From: Lepidostoma basale | Taxonomy: Eukaryota > Arthropoda > Insecta > Trichoptera > Lepidostomatidae | Assembly (NCBI GenBank): GCA_022606425.2 | Contig: JAHDVF020001468.1 | Coordinates: 1,736,001 to 1,800,000, forward strand | DNA: 64,000 nt | Direction of reading: 5' to 3' | In this document: positions 1 through 11,884 of the stretch, one piece after another | How the letters are laid out: every line of letters starts with the position of its first letter | Position numbering within the stretch: the stretch's first letter is position 1 | Translations under genes and position numbers: made by a program | The notes under the pieces: model-generated | Database searches by the model: none | What the model saw: the letters and a program-made list of their open reading frames with translations, nothing else | Told to the model about the DNA's origin: nothing

Positions 1-284
1 GTTGCAGATGATGTGCGATGGTTTGGATATTCACTCTCGTTTATGGTTTCTAGATATCTAAATGTTAGACCACATGGTGATAAAATATTTATAAATCCAG
101 TACAAAAAAATTAAACACAAAATAAACTGTAAATTGTATAATATTAAATACAATTTTTTTTAAATATTGTCATTTGAACTTCTTTACATTATCTTAAAAT
201 GATGTGTCCTAGATAAATAAATTTTAATATACGAGTACCATATAATGTTTAGTTTTAGAGTAGGAATGGCCGAATGATATATCT

Positions 285-530
285 TTTTCTTCTACTTAGT
301 TGTCTGTGAGCTGTCCTCGCATGATGACGTCCAGCCATCCCTCCATCTCTTCGGCGGCCTTCCTGGTGGTCTCTTGTTTATTTGAAAATTTTGCAATTCT
401 TGTATCCTACATGCGGTCCATATGATCCCTCCAAAAGCGCCTCCTGCTTCTTCCCCACCTTACTATGTCTTCAACATACTACAAAAAGGCCTTATGAGCT
501 TATTTCTAATCCGATCTCTGAGAGTTTGAT
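285..530 (-). mobile_element. non-LTR retrotransposon 3' fragment (family B type)
   Basis: On the minus strand this reads, with breaks, as the C-terminal tail of a LINE reverse transcriptase: a basic GRP-type segment, then RWRDGW-like text, ending in TTCTTCT (GAA repeat on the minus strand). It resembles the better copy at 11475-11856. Badly decayed. Confidence 0.5.
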
Positions 531-539
531 ATATTTATA

Positions 540-1560
540 TGGAAAATATATATTTATATGGAGATAATTTGATATATTTATATGGATCGGGGCTTTCTCT
601 CGATATTTAACATTGGTCAAGAGAAGTTTATTGTCACCCTACGTAATATTTATTAATACAAAATTATATTATATTATAGTATCGTACAAATATGATATTA
701 TGATTCATTTGCAGAGTTTTGTTTTGTGAATCGTCTATCATTAACCTTGACTTGGTCTTGGCTGAGCTGCCGATATCGTATCTTCAAGGCTTCGTCATAT
801 TCCGTGAAATGATTACGAGTCACTCTTTACCGTGATGGATTAATGACATAATTTACGAACCATTTTATAGTGTTAATTAAATAAAACATCGACTAACGTG
901 TTCTTCTTTGTTATACATTTTCAAAAGACGTTAAATGTATTGTACTTTTGACCTTTATCATCTGTTAAAAGTAAGGTTGCAAACGAATTTCAAAGAGATG
1001 CATTAATAAAAATGTCAACGTGTTTTTATGATTTTTAAAATGTTACGAATAACAAAAAGTTTAAGTGGATTTCGTGAGACCACAAGAGAACATCAGAGAG
1101 TCAATAGATGCAAATCTACATTTGACGAAAAAACAAACTTTAGAATTACATTGAGAATGGTAAATACGTTATTGTTTAATTTTAGATAAACCCAAGGGGT
1201 TAACAATTAAAACACAGTTTTTCCCTCCTTTGACATAATTTTTTTCGACATGTTTCGAATGCTATCATCGGCAAAAACGATATAGACGAGTTTACGATAT
1301 ACGCCAATTTTCTAAAAGTTTTATGGGAATGACACGTTTCGCCTTGATAATGCATTATTGTAATGTCTTTTTCTTCTTTAGCCTTGATCTCTCCACTGTT
1401 TAATATATCTTCTTTCTGTCGTTCGCCTTTCTCACACCAGCTATTGAGGTTATATCGTCGGCCCATCACTTCAATGGCCTTCTGACACGTTTTTTTGTTT
1501 TTCTATGGTATCCATTTGATTAATCTGAGTGTCCACCTGCCTGCGTTCTGTCAGTTGGTA
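540..1560. other. AT-rich stretch without recognised gene
   Basis: No exon-like ORF. A degenerate copy of the foldback type described below lies at about 1200-1370: on the minus strand it has CCGATGA, a short hairpin and GAAACATGTC. The rest is unassigned AT-rich DNA. Confidence 0.5.
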
Positions 1561-1580
1561 CTTATGGTCTTGTCCTTACA

Positions 1581-1961
1581 TTGTCCAAACAAAGTGCCGA
1601 GAAACTACGAGTGACCGAAAGAGTCATGGAAAGAGCCATGTTAGGAATAAGCCTAAGAGACAGAGTCAGAAACGATACGGTGAGAGAAAAAACAAAGGTC
1701 ACTGACATCATCCACCGGATGGCGACTCTAAAATGGCAATGGGCAGGTCACGTAGCCAGAAGCTCAGATGAAAAGTGGACAAGAAGACTGCTGACTTGGA
1801 GACTGTGGACGGCTAAGAGAAGTGCATGGCGACCGCAACTACGGTGGAATGATGATCTGAACAGACACGTCGGAATAACCTGGATGCAGTCTGCACAGGA
1901 CATATTGACATGGAAGAGAATGGAGGAGGCATATGTCCAGGAGTGGACGGGAATAGGCTGA
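1581..1961 (+). mobile_element. LINE reverse-transcriptase C-terminal fragment (family B)
   Basis: An open frame of about 126 codons matching the C-terminal end of an insect endonuclease/reverse transcriptase: the RVMERAMLGISLRDRVRN block, then LKWQWAGHVAR, a GRP-like basic stretch, WNDDL, and EEAYVQEWT at the end, followed by a GAAGAAGAGAAG tail. The RT catalytic domain is absent, so this is a 5'-truncated dead copy. The same block returns at 42355-42690 and, on the minus strand, near 11.8 kb and 21.9 kb. Confidence 0.8.
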
Positions 1962-2459
1962 GGAAGAAGAGAAGAAGAGTGTCCACCTATGATGTCGGCA
2001 ACTCCGGTTCAACATCTTCTGTCTTAGTAAGGCGAACATATAATTATAATAAAACTTCTATAAAACAGACGTTTTCATTCATCAAACAATCAGATTTTAT
2101 TTTCGAATTTTTCACTTTTAAATGTGGTTCACTCTTATTTTAAAAGTTTTGTTCGCCTTCAATTGAATACACTGTTTGCTCAAGTCGCTTCCCGGATGGT
2201 GTATAGTTTAGATGGCAAGTAATGATACCTATATTCAGATAACTAATCAATTACGTGGCAGCCATTTGAAATCATTTCATGATTGTGTACAGTAATAGAT
2301 GGTGTCGTGTACCCATGTAATAAAACACGCCACATTCTATGTAATTTATACACAAAGACACGACAATCATTGGAATTGCACATAATATTGTGCGGGATAC
2401 AGGGTCGTCTTGTATGAAAATGGCACCCAGTTCATCAAAGTAAACTATTGTTTTTTTTT

Positions 2460-2620
2460 GTCCATTGTTTTGGCCGAAACACTATGATACTTCAACATTA
2501 TTATTGTTATAGTATCACAATTTCTTCTTATTCACTGAGAGTGTCGCGACAGCTGTTTCGCCAACCGATGTTGGCATCATCAGGTGTGTCAATAAACTAA
2601 AGTAACAAATTAAAAGATTT
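2460..2620 (-). repeat. single-arm hammerhead-like repeat (GATGATGCCAAC family)
   Basis: On the minus strand positions 2588-2541 carry CTGATGA (2583-2577), a stem-loop with GCCAAC and GTTGGC arms, GAAA (2559-2556) and the self-complementary ACAGCTGT followed by C. The same family forms full foldbacks at 21541-21769 and 53159-53387; here only one arm remains. See the hammerhead findings. Confidence 0.6.
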
Positions 2621-2853
2621 ACTATTTGTAGGGCAAAAAAACTAATTAGTGTGGTTAGTCATAGTAAAAATTAAGTATGCGAAATCTGTTGACAATTTTA
2701 CAAACAAATATAACAAAGGTGGGAAAAAACAGTGATTATAGGAGACAATTATACATACAAGAAATGAAAGGGTATTGTCACAGACAATATTAATTAGGTG
2801 AAGAAGCTACATTACACTACTGCACTAGCTACCACTATACTCCGGCCGTTTTA

Positions 2854-4747
2854 AACTGAGTCTTGGGGCCATAAATGTCACTAGAGATAGGGATGGGAAG
2901 CGACCGTTATCGATTTTTTCGTCGATCGATATACGATACGATCGACTATAATGATTTTATATGATATGTACGTTAACATAAGTATGATGGGTCACTAATG
3001 ATTGGTCTTTACCAATTGCAGTGCGTGTTTTTTTTGTTGTTGCTATAAATGTGTTTACAGCAATTAAATAAATACATTCGTGTGTCACCACTCGTTGCGC
3101 ACTATGGATAGTTTATTTTCGAACGTTGATTTGAAGAAATTACATGGCGATATTAGCCCTCAAACTCCAACAGTGATTCACAACGTATGCACGGCCGCGT
3201 TTATTTGTGGTGTGAGTAGAGCGACAGTGGACCGAATAAAGACTGAATTATTGCAATTAGGCAGGCCCTGTACACCAAGAGCAAATTTTAAGAAACCAGA
3301 AACTGTCACCTATATTGACGATTTTGATAAAAGTGTGTTGAAGCGGACCGTTGGTTCATTTTATGATAGTGGAGAGTATCCGTCCGTGAGAACAATTACC
3401 TGATTTTAAATGCGGAAAAAATTCGATGAGAACACTCATGAAGTAGATTGGGTTTAAGTATAAGAAAAATGCCGAAGGACGTAAATATTTAATGGAAAGA
3501 ACAGATGTTGTTTGTGCCAGAATGGACTTTTTAAGGAAATTGGATTTACTTAGAAGAACAAACGATCAGCGGTCGCGTTTCTATCTGGATGAAACATGGA
3601 TTAATCAATACCATTCAAGAAAGCGTATGTGGCTTGGAAGCAACGATGAAGGTGGTTTCAAGAATCAGCCTGTAGGAAAAGGTCAACGATTGATAATTTG
3701 CCATGTGGGTTCCACAAGGACTGGCTTTGTTCCAGAAGCGAAGCTAATATTTAAAGCGGTAAAATCGAAGGATGCTGATTATCACACAGAAATGGATGGC
3801 GACACATATATGGCATGGTTTTCCGCATTCCTAAATGTACTTGAACAGCCCTCAGTTAAAATCGTCGATAACGCAAGCTATCATTCAATGCAGTTGGAAA
3901 AGATACTCACAAGAAACACAAGGAAAGCCGAGATTCAAGAATGGTTAACAAATAAAAACATTCCATATTCCAGCAGAGAAATTATAGAAGAGTTAATAAG
4001 AAAAGTAAAAGCCAGTAACCCGCAGAAGGTCTACGCTTTAGACAATCTGGCAAATGAGCGAGGCCACGAAGTAATACGGCTGCCTCCACATCACTGTCAA
4101 TATAACCCAATAGAATTAATTTGGGCATAAGTAAAGGGAGAAGTTGCAAATAATAATAATACATTCAAGATAGCAGATGTTGAAAATCACCTCCACCGAG
4201 TCATCGATAATGTCACACAAGAAGACTGGGCCAAATGTATGAGACATGCCGAGGAACTTCAAAACAGTGACCTACAGAAAGCTTGCTCAGAAAGCGAGAT
4301 CACGCGCCGCTTATAATAAATTTGGCAGAAGACACTGATGAAGAAGACTCCGATCGGGATTGATAAATTTTTTTGTAATATAAACGGCTCTTTTAAGGGC
4401 CACAATATGATCTACTTTGTTTTTTATACTTAACTTTCTTTCTGTGTTTATAGACATACGGTATACAAATTTTAAAATTAAACAATTTTTCGGTTTTTAC
4501 TGGTATTTAATTTAGTATCTGGTAGTCACTAATTTCATACTAATTTAAACGCACATAAAACCCATAAATAAAGATTAATATCAAAACTTTGTTAACTCGT
4601 TAAAGTTTATGAACAAGATACGATAATAAACGTTACTTATCGATATTTTTATTTTATTGTTACGCCCAACCCTAAACCGCTCCATAAGGCCCGTAAGTGC
4701 AAGCGAGATAGACATAGGGAAATGATTTATGGCCCCAAGACTCAGTT
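2854..4747 (+). mobile_element. IS630-Tc1-mariner element, about DD82E type, inactive
   Basis: The ends are 23-bp perfect inverted repeats (AACTGAGTCTTGGGGCCATA... at 2854 and its complement ending at 4747), flanked by TA on the left and CA on the right (probably a mutated TA). Inside is a transposase in pieces: an N-terminal part from the ATG at 3103 to a stop at 3401, then a catalytic part from about 3450 to 4128. The catalytic part shows LDETWIN, IVDNASYH and NPIELIW, with 81 residues between the second Asp and the Glu, far more than the 34 of Tc1. This spacing fits the group named Sailor (DD82E) as I recall it. A frameshift near 3400 and stops near 3451 and 4128 break the gene. Subterminal TATCGAT-rich inverted repeats lie just inside both ends. 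Confidence 0.85.
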
Positions 4748-5117
4748 CATTCCGATTTTACTATAGTGCGAAAGTTTTTGCGATTACAGCATTTATATAA
4801 CAGTAATTCTCCATGTATATGTTCTCAAGTGGGTAAGGATTTACTAAAGTCACGCTGAGGAAATATGTATAATACATTCCCCTGAAATCCTTTGGTTTAT
4901 CTTAAAAAGTAAAATCAACGTTGAAACCAGTCTCAATAAATCAAAATCAAAAATCACAAATCGTTCTGACACATCATCTCACTTTTCTTACTATGCTTCG
5001 CCGTAGGTTGGTTCCTATCGAGCGGCCCTTCATCGCTGTCGCTAGAATCATCGTCTTTAAATCTTTTGGTTTTAGGCATTTTTAAAATCAGTCCCGTATA
5101 GTAATGCTTACAATCAA

Positions 5118-5251
5118 ACCGGGACGTCTTAGGGACCTCATCTATACTGCATTTTTTCTGCTCTTATCATTTTTCTGCCAGTTCCATGCTTCGCTTCCAT
5201 ACATTAGTGTTGGGACCAGAACTCCATTGTGAACGGCCATTTTCGCTTTCA
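5118..5251 (-). mobile_element. LINE family A fragment
   Basis: The minus strand reads as the block around VHNGVLVPTLMYGSEAW...WQKK that recurs in this window (10.6, 11.9, 14.1, 21.0, 23.3, 29.5, 38.6 kb). Short and truncated at both ends. Confidence 0.6.
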
Positions 5252-5593
5252 TTGATAAATTCTGTTTGTGATATAATAAATTCTGTTTGTGTCACCCTAG
5301 TTAATTGGGTATATTATAAATCCTATGGTGCGGCCGGCCCCTGTATCTTGAATAGAATACACAAATTGGTTATAACAATATCTAGTATTACAGGTAAGTA
5401 CTTATTACTAATGCATTATTTTACCTCATTAGACATTAAAATTGTCCTTGTGATTTCATTACATTATTGAGTATCTTGATAAGGTAGAAATTACCCGATA
5501 GTTGGGTACTTACTTTACGTAAATTGACTTATATAATATTCGTTTATTTTACACGTATTGAAAATTTATTCTTACAAACATACAATATTAGAC

Positions 5594-5765
5594 CTTCGTG
5601 GCCGAGTGGTAAGTGGTTTGACTGCCATACCGAAGGTTCTAGATTCGGTTCCCGGCGATGGCAGTGTAATTATCACACTGTCTTTAGTCTGGTATAGAAT
5701 TCACGTGACAATAAAATGGCGATAGATTAACTATCTATTACAGCAAAGAACCAATTGAATACAGT
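5594..5765 (+). mobile_element. tRNA-derived SINE
   Basis: It starts CTTCGTGGCCGAGTGGT, which contains a good pol III A box (TGGCCGAGTGG). A B-box region, TTCGGTTCCCGGCGATGG, follows about 45 bp later, then the family body (GTCTTTAGTCTGGTATAGAATTC, AATAAAATGGCGATAG). Sister copies lie at 24310, 38140, 47830, 50300 and, inverted, 54270-54670. Confidence 0.75.
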
Positions 5766-5819
5766 AATGTTCAAACGATATGTTGCATAATATTTTAAAA
5801 AATGTGCGAATGTTTATTA

Positions 5820-6647
5820 AAGGCGGGCCACACTGTGATAAACATGTTTTAAAACAGTTGAAAACAGTTGTGAACCAAAATTCGTTTGACGTAGCTTGTG
5901 GATAAACACGCGCGCCTATGGATTCGTGTTTATTCAAACAGTTTATAAACCAGTCAAGGTCAGTTGCGTGGCGGCGTCGCACGGTGTTTCAAAATTTAAT
6001 ATTACGAGCTACTTTTCATTATTCTGTAAAATTATTATTTTGAAAATTTTATTCTTATAAAATGTATATGTCTGTTGACTTCTACGATAGAAATACATAT
6101 ATCTGTCTATCTCTCTGTCTTTACATAAAGTAGGTATTTGAATAGCGCATTTCGTAAGATTTTTTTTTAATATGGGACCGTAAAAGGCCCTTTGCAGCTC
6201 GACCTTGAGTATAAAGATAGAAATAGAAGTATTTTTTAAATTTTGAATATTAAATTCATAGGTTAGCGGCGAAACAATACGACTGAACCTTTTTTTTTGT
6301 TGCATGCAATTAGGTAGGTAATTTAGGGGTTGAAATTTCAACAAATCGGCCTCAAATTTATTGTGTGAACTGGATGACTAATACTCTTCCCTAAACACTT
6401 ATAATTAGCCATTTCCATGTCATTGGGTTTTTACCAAAAGTAGCTCGTAATATCGCACCCTGAAACACCGTGCATCGTGCAAACGAAAACTGTGGAATGC
6501 ATGTTTAATGCATGTTTACATCTGTGGAATGCGTTTTTACATCTGTTGAATGCGTGTTTGTCGTGTTTGTAAACTGTGGATTGCGTGTTTGTCAGTATAC
6601 AAATTTTGGTTTCAAACCAGCTTGTTTATCACACTGTGGCCCGCCTT
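5820..6647. mobile_element. long foldback DNA element, GGCGGGCCACA termini
   Basis: The ends are inverted repeats (AAGGCGGGCCACACTGTGAT at 5820, complement ending at 6647, one mismatch near the end) flanked by TTA on both sides, which suggests a PIF/Harbinger-type TWA duplication. A second, inner inverted pair (CACGGTGTTTC...TACGAGCTACTTTT at about 5978-6018 and its complement at about 6436-6473) lengthens the arms. Between arm and end lies a degenerate short tandem of TGTGGAATGC-like units. No transposase, so non-autonomous. Confidence 0.7.
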
Positions 6648-7112
6648 TTAGTTATAGAAAAAAATGTGTTAGTTATTATATAATATCACTTTTCTGTGAA
6701 TATTTCCTGAACCTGTTCAAAACATCTCCAATAATTAAAATTTTATAATGCTGTTTTTTTTACTATGTGCGTTATTTCACCCGTCTTCTAGGAAATTATT
6801 TACATTTCTTTTTACTCTGTGTCTTATATATTAATCACAGATGCACAAACACAAAAATGCGGAAATTTAATAATAAAAATAATTATGGATCTATCTAACG
6901 ACATGTCGCCTAAGGTCGAAATCTGGAGAATAAAAATCGTATTTTATAGGTTTGTTTTTTTATTAAATTATAGATGCAATAAAAGTGTTACTAATTTAAT
7001 AATTTATTCATACATATCAAAAATTATTTTAGAGTATAATTTTATTTACAATGACGTCAAATTATTTAACCCTCAATATTTCATGCAAGCTTTTGTCAGT
7101 TTACTTATCTAA

Positions 7113-7295
7113 CTAACTAACCATCACGCCGTCTCCCCGAAGGGGTAGGCAGAAAGAATGGACTGTCACACTTTAACCGATGCGGCACTCCATCCTTCTC
7201 TTTTCGCCCCCGCGGGAGACGCGGTGTGGTGCGAACCTCATCCCCACCAATATAGGCATCTCCCGCGCACACTTCGACAGTCCAACGTCCACAAA
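7113..7295 (-). mobile_element. SINE-like element with LINE-A 3' tail and 13-bp target duplication
   Basis: On the minus strand it runs from a GGACGTTGGACTG-type head through GCGCGGGAGATGCC and a GC-rich body to the tail CGGGGAGACGGCGTGATGG followed by (TTAG)n. It is flanked by a perfect direct repeat, TTTACTTATCTAA, at 7100-7112 and 7296-7308. The tail is the same as the 3' end of LINE family A (compare 11050-11095). It has no ORF. Confidence 0.8.
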
Positions 7296-7446
7296 TTTAC
7301 TTATCTAATATACAGTCATATATACATGTAATACATACATATTAATATAATAAATGCTATTGAGTTTATACTAAATAGTACGATAACCACAATGTTCATA
7401 TGATGCGCTCTGTGGTTAGATATTTTGAACTTATAGCTTTAATATA

Positions 7447-8003
7447 ATAAAGCACTTTGTATTTATCCACGGTTTGGTTATAATAATTGATGCCAACTAG
7501 TTTTGCTTGTACGTAAGCTTTATCAGGGCGATATCAAAAATCACAACAGTTATTATATCGCCCCATTGAAGCTTGTGTACAAGGGAAACTAGTTGGCATT
7601 GCGATCAGCAAAGTCTTCTGCGATTGGTAGATTGGCTGTGCCAAAACGCTGTCCAAGCACAAACATTGGCGACCGAGCCTTCGCGGTAGCCGGCCCTTCA
7701 GCTTGGAACAATCTTCCAGCAGACCTTAAGTGCATAGATAATCAGCCAGAGTTTAGATGGAGACTCAAAACGCACCTTTTCAAATTATCATTTCCTGATA
7801 GGAAGGACTGATCGACTACGTCGGGTGCAGCCCTCATACTAAATATGTTTATTGTTATTATTATTTTATTTAGTTCATTAAACGGAGCATTTTCAACAGT
7901 GCCCTTGAGATGAGTAATTCATAAAAATGGCGCTCTATTATTATTATTATTATTATAACCATACAGTGATTAAATACAAAGTGTTTTATTATTTTATAGC
8001 TAT
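7447..8003. repeat. foldback of the CAACTAGTT family split by a CR1-like LINE
   Basis: The left end (AAAGCACTTTGTATTTATCC) is matched by an inverted copy ending near 8003 (ACAAAGTGTTTTATT). The inner arms contain GATGCCAACTAGTTTTGC and its complement. The right arm stops at GTTGGCAT (7600) and resumes after the LINE's TTATTATTATT tail (about 7955). The intact relative is 23820-23990. Confidence 0.7.
7590..7955 (+). mobile_element. CR1-like LINE 3' end
   Basis: A short frame (7593-7811) gives the very C-terminus of a CR1/L2-like reverse transcriptase ORF: GDRAFAVAGPSAWNNLP, then RWRLKTHLFKL and a stop. The 3' UTR (CAACAGTGCCCTTGAGATGAG) ends in (TTA)n. The same 3' UTR is seen, inverted, at 30340-30440 next to the longer copy there. 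Confidence 0.75.
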
Positions 8004-8004
8004 A

Positions 8005-9190
8005 AGTTTAGTATGATAACTGGTTTGTTCATTTAATCACTATTTTTAGTAAGAACAAATCAGTAATAATCTGATTTTATAGTATTTATATTTAATTTTA
8101 GATAATATATACTAATCTCTTTTTAAATACCAATCGCAACTTTAAATTTACCATTAAAAAGAGCTAAGTAAAAAACAGCCTTTCACTAAATATCAACGTC
8201 CAGGAAGAAAATTGTTTAATAGCAACCCAGTTATTTAGAAAGTAAAAATGTATATTTGACTAATCTAAATGAGTATTTGCTTAAACCAGACCTCCAAATG
8301 AGTTCTGTTATAATTTCTTGTCTCTGACACAAACAATGAAATAAATAAAATAAAAACTCTCGGCTCTTTGTAAACTCCATTTTGCTAACACAGTCATGGT
8401 TAAATTCTAAGCGACATAATAAGAAAATTCTTCGACGTGATCCCATTTCTCAGTCCATTCTCCTTTCACACTGGAATTGTAGGCAATAGTATCATTTGTT
8501 TTATTTCTACTCGGTCTAGAACATTATTTAACTGTGCTAGTTTCTGCCCATTATGAAACATCAATGCAACTTTTTTTGCGTTCCGTTACAAAACTAGTGG
8601 TAGGTATTGTCATGTTCATTTCGGTACCTACATTCTAGCAAGGTAAGAACATCGGTATTTGTCTTTGGTACCATATTTTTTAAAACGTTTTTAGATTGTT
8701 TGTTCACGGAAAAATTAACACAATATTATTGCGAAGCCGTTAAATTGAGTTCAGCCGAAAAAATAATATTTACTCAAGTCGTTATTTGCTTTGAGACTAT
8801 GTACTTGGGCTATTACGTTGTGGGTATTTTAAATTCGTTTATTTTTTACTTGAAAATATATACAAGTAAATTTACTTTGATAATGCTTTCGTAATAGCAG
8901 GTAAATTTTGAATTATTATTATGTAATAAAAATGAACTGACAGGCTTGAAATTCGAAACCCCACAAGCATTTATCCATTGAATGTTTTGTAAGTTAAAAT
9001 TAATTCTGAATTGTTGCGTAGATAATTGTGAGTGACAAATCTGCGACTAGAAACCCTTTGAAGGTTTCGGCATAAAGTAGTTTATCGTTGTATTTAGAAA
9101 TGTCGTCACATAACTAAAATAAAAAAGGCACTCTTTTCAATCAATCATATTACAGCAAAAAGGTTCATATTAATCGTTATTCAATATCTA
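8005..9190. other. AT-rich stretch without recognised gene
   Basis: The longest open frames (8231-8446 minus, 8607-8894 plus) have no domain, no exon-like codon bias and no matching splice partners. I see nothing else here. Confidence 0.5.
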
Positions 9191-9198
9191 ACTAACTA

Positions 9199-9950
9199 GG
9201 CATGCGATAGAGTCGGGTGGAGAAGATTCCTTGAGGCCCTATGCACCACGGAGGTGTGACAGGACAAAAAGAAGAAGAAGAAGAACCATCACGCCGTCTC
9301 CCCGAAAGGGTAGGCAGAAAGAATGGACTGTCACACTTTAACCGATGCGGCACTCCATCCTTCTCTTTTCGCCCCGCGGGAGACGCGGTGTGATGGGATG
9401 CGAACCACATCGCCACCAATAGGCATCTCCCGTGCACTTCGATCTTAAACATCCACAAAATAAATCTAAAACAAATAATATAAAATACAATGATATAAAA
9501 TAAAATAACACAATAAAAATAATTTAACACAAAATGTTATTTTTAGATGGTGCACATATTGTTTATTTAATTTATGTTCCACGTATCCACCGTTTTTTTT
9601 TAATTAGCTGTAATTAGGCACTTAAAATAAACCAACACCAGCAAGAACTTTAAAATAATATTGAAGAAATTATTCAAATTGTCATTGGAACAAATGAAAA
9701 ATATATTTTTACACTTGTCAAAATTCTTTATACAAACGAAAAAACTTGTATAATTTTAACATCAAAACAGTACAAACGTATTACGTATCACAATTAACTA
9801 TTATAAAGTGAGGCAACAATCAAAATGACCAAAACAATTCACTTATACACGAAATATCTCAAAAATTTTCGGGAGCACCACATGAACCAAACCAAATTTT
9901 CAAAATCAGAATCGAACCCCAACAATTAATTAATAATTCAATGTCAAATA
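9199..9950 (-). mobile_element. about 700-bp non-LTR-type element, interrupted by another LINE tail
   Basis: This is the inverted counterpart of 43655-44335. Both share a TTCTGATTTTGAAAATTTGG region, a long AT-rich middle, GCGCGGGAGATGCC and the GGGGAGACGGCGTGATGG tail. In this copy the (TTAG)n tail is split by the 3' end of an unrelated LINE (about 9199-9287, ending in (GAA)n: CATGCGATAGAGTCGGGTGG... AGAAGAAGAA). The 3' third equals the SINE-like repeat at 7113-7295. Confidence 0.7.
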
Positions 9951-9954
9951 ATGA

Positions 9955-10550
9955 TAACGCAACACACAAATTTTAAAGCTACTCATATTTACTTTGTCAG
10001 AGGGAACATTATTTAAAATCTCAAATTGTCGAACAACAAATTGTTTTTGTTAGTATCAATATCAGACGAAGTTTTTCTGAAACTCTTAAGTAGGTAGCAA
10101 CCTACATTTTCCTTAAAAGTACCAATGTGGAACGAATATAATTTCTCGGTGGCAACATTTTCCCGCCAAGCAGGAAGAGATTCAACTTTTGATTATCCAA
10201 TCGAATTGGCAGACACGCTGGACTCAATTCTATCAAATTTTATGCGTTTAGCGCCATATCTACTTTCTTGTCTATGAGGTTCAGTAGCTACCTCTGGCGT
10301 TTGGGCTATCGACATCTTCCTCTAAGTAAAAAATAGCAAGTTGCTGTTGAATCTTGAGATTTGACTTAAGTATACTTTTGTTTTTTTAATATTAATGATT
10401 TTATCTGTATTAAACGTATATAGAAATATATATTTTTCTTATTATATGCACACGTGTTAGTAGATTTTGTAGCACATAAAAGTAGTTAAATTTTCATAAA
10501 CTTTTCGACCACCATTAAGGATTCTGTATTATATACTTACGTTAAAAACG
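9955..10550. other. unassigned AT-rich sequence
   Basis: No ORF above background and no repeat in common with the rest of the window that I could see. Confidence 0.45.
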
Positions 10551-10554
10551 TTTT

Positions 10555-11097
10555 ATGATAAATATACTAGAAATAGTGGAAAGGGATATTGAAAGAAGGG
10601 TTGGGGCAGGCAACAAAGTGAATGGTGCACTTAAAGTTGACATCGCAAACAATAACCTATCCAAAAAAGCTAAAATGGCAGTGCACAATGGTGTTCTTCT
10701 ACCGACCTTTATGTATGGAAGCGAAGCATGGAACTGGCAAAAGAAGGATGAAAGTAGAATATATGCAGTAGAAATGAGATCTCTTAGACAAATGTGTGGA
10801 TACTCTATGTATGATAGAGTTTCGAATGAAAATGAAAAATATAATAAAAGGATCATTAGGATGGTTTGGACACATGGAAATAATGGATGAAGAAAGAATG
10901 GTAAAAAAAGTATATGTTAACGATGTAAATGGAACTAGAAATAGAGGAAGTCCGAGGAAAACGTGGCACGATCAAATAAATCAAATATTGATGTATGAAT
11001 GTTGAGGTAGCGAGAGAAATATGTCAGGAAAGAAAAGTGTGGCAGTCCATTCTTTCTGCTATCCCTTCGGGGAGACTGCGTGATGGTTAGTTAGTTA
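10555..11097 (+). mobile_element. LINE family A 3' end
   Basis: It reads in two overlapping frames as the C-terminal tail of a non-LTR reverse transcriptase ORF: KVNGALK, AVHNGVLLPTFMYGSEAWNW, MRSLRQMCG, then WFGHMEIMDEERMVKKVY and GSPRKTWHDQI. It ends CCCTTCGGGGAGACTGCGTGATGG(TTAG)3. Frameshifts make it dead. It is one of about ten copies, all confined to this 3' part. Confidence 0.8.
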
Positions 11098-11474
11098 GTT
11101 TTACTAGAAATACCATAAATATGTTTTCTTATTTATCCTCATTTCATGGTAAAAAAAAAACCTGATAAATCGCCGAAAAGTATTATATTATTTTTAATAA
11201 AAGTATTTTGTAAGGATAGATGTAAAAATGTAAATAGATCAAAACTATTATATATAAAAAAAATCTTTGAAGAGACGATGGAAGCTAGCTGCGAAAACAG
11301 GCTGCAGATAACTTTTAATGAATAAATTTATATTTTTAATTGAAATTTCTTGGTAGAAGTTCATTTTAAATAATGAAAATAAAATAAAAATTATTCAGTC
11401 GACCGGTTTATGCAGTTTGCTGCCATCACCAGAAGATGCCAGCAAGCTGCCTGAACCGGTCGACGTTAAACACA

Positions 11475-11856
11475 AGTGGAAGCCCACTAAATATATCTTC
11501 TTCTTCTTCTTTTGATAGATCTGACGATCTGTGACACAGAAATCATATCTCGTCGGATGATGAGATCCAGCTGTCCCTCCATCTCTTAGACGGTCTTCCA
11601 GGTGGGCGGTGTCCGGAAGGGATTTCATAAGCGGCTGTATATGCGAGTCTGTCACCATCCATTCGGGCTACATGGTCCCTCCAGTATCTTCTTCTGGATC
11701 TACTCCACTGAACGATATCCTCTATTTCGCAGGTTTTTCTTATGTCTGCGTTGCGGACACGATCTCGGAGGGTTTTTCCAGTAATTGATCTTAGGACCTT
11801 CATCTCCGATGTTCTTAGTAGTCCCTTGGTTCGCACAGTGTCAGCCCGCGTCAAAT
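11475..11856 (-). mobile_element. LINE family B type 3' end
   Basis: The minus-strand frame 11854-11543 gives LRTSEMKVLRSITGKTLRDRVRN, then a WRDHVARM block, GRPSKRWRDSW and a stop, followed by a (GAAGAA) tail near 11490. It is a C-terminal reverse-transcriptase tail without catalytic motifs. Confidence 0.75.
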
Positions 11857-11884
11857 ATATAATAATAATAATAAAAAAAATGTA

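Noticed and set aside
9192..9530. 112-aa minus-strand frame
   Set aside because: Formed by a LINE tail, its GAA repeat and the SINE-like body read through by chance.
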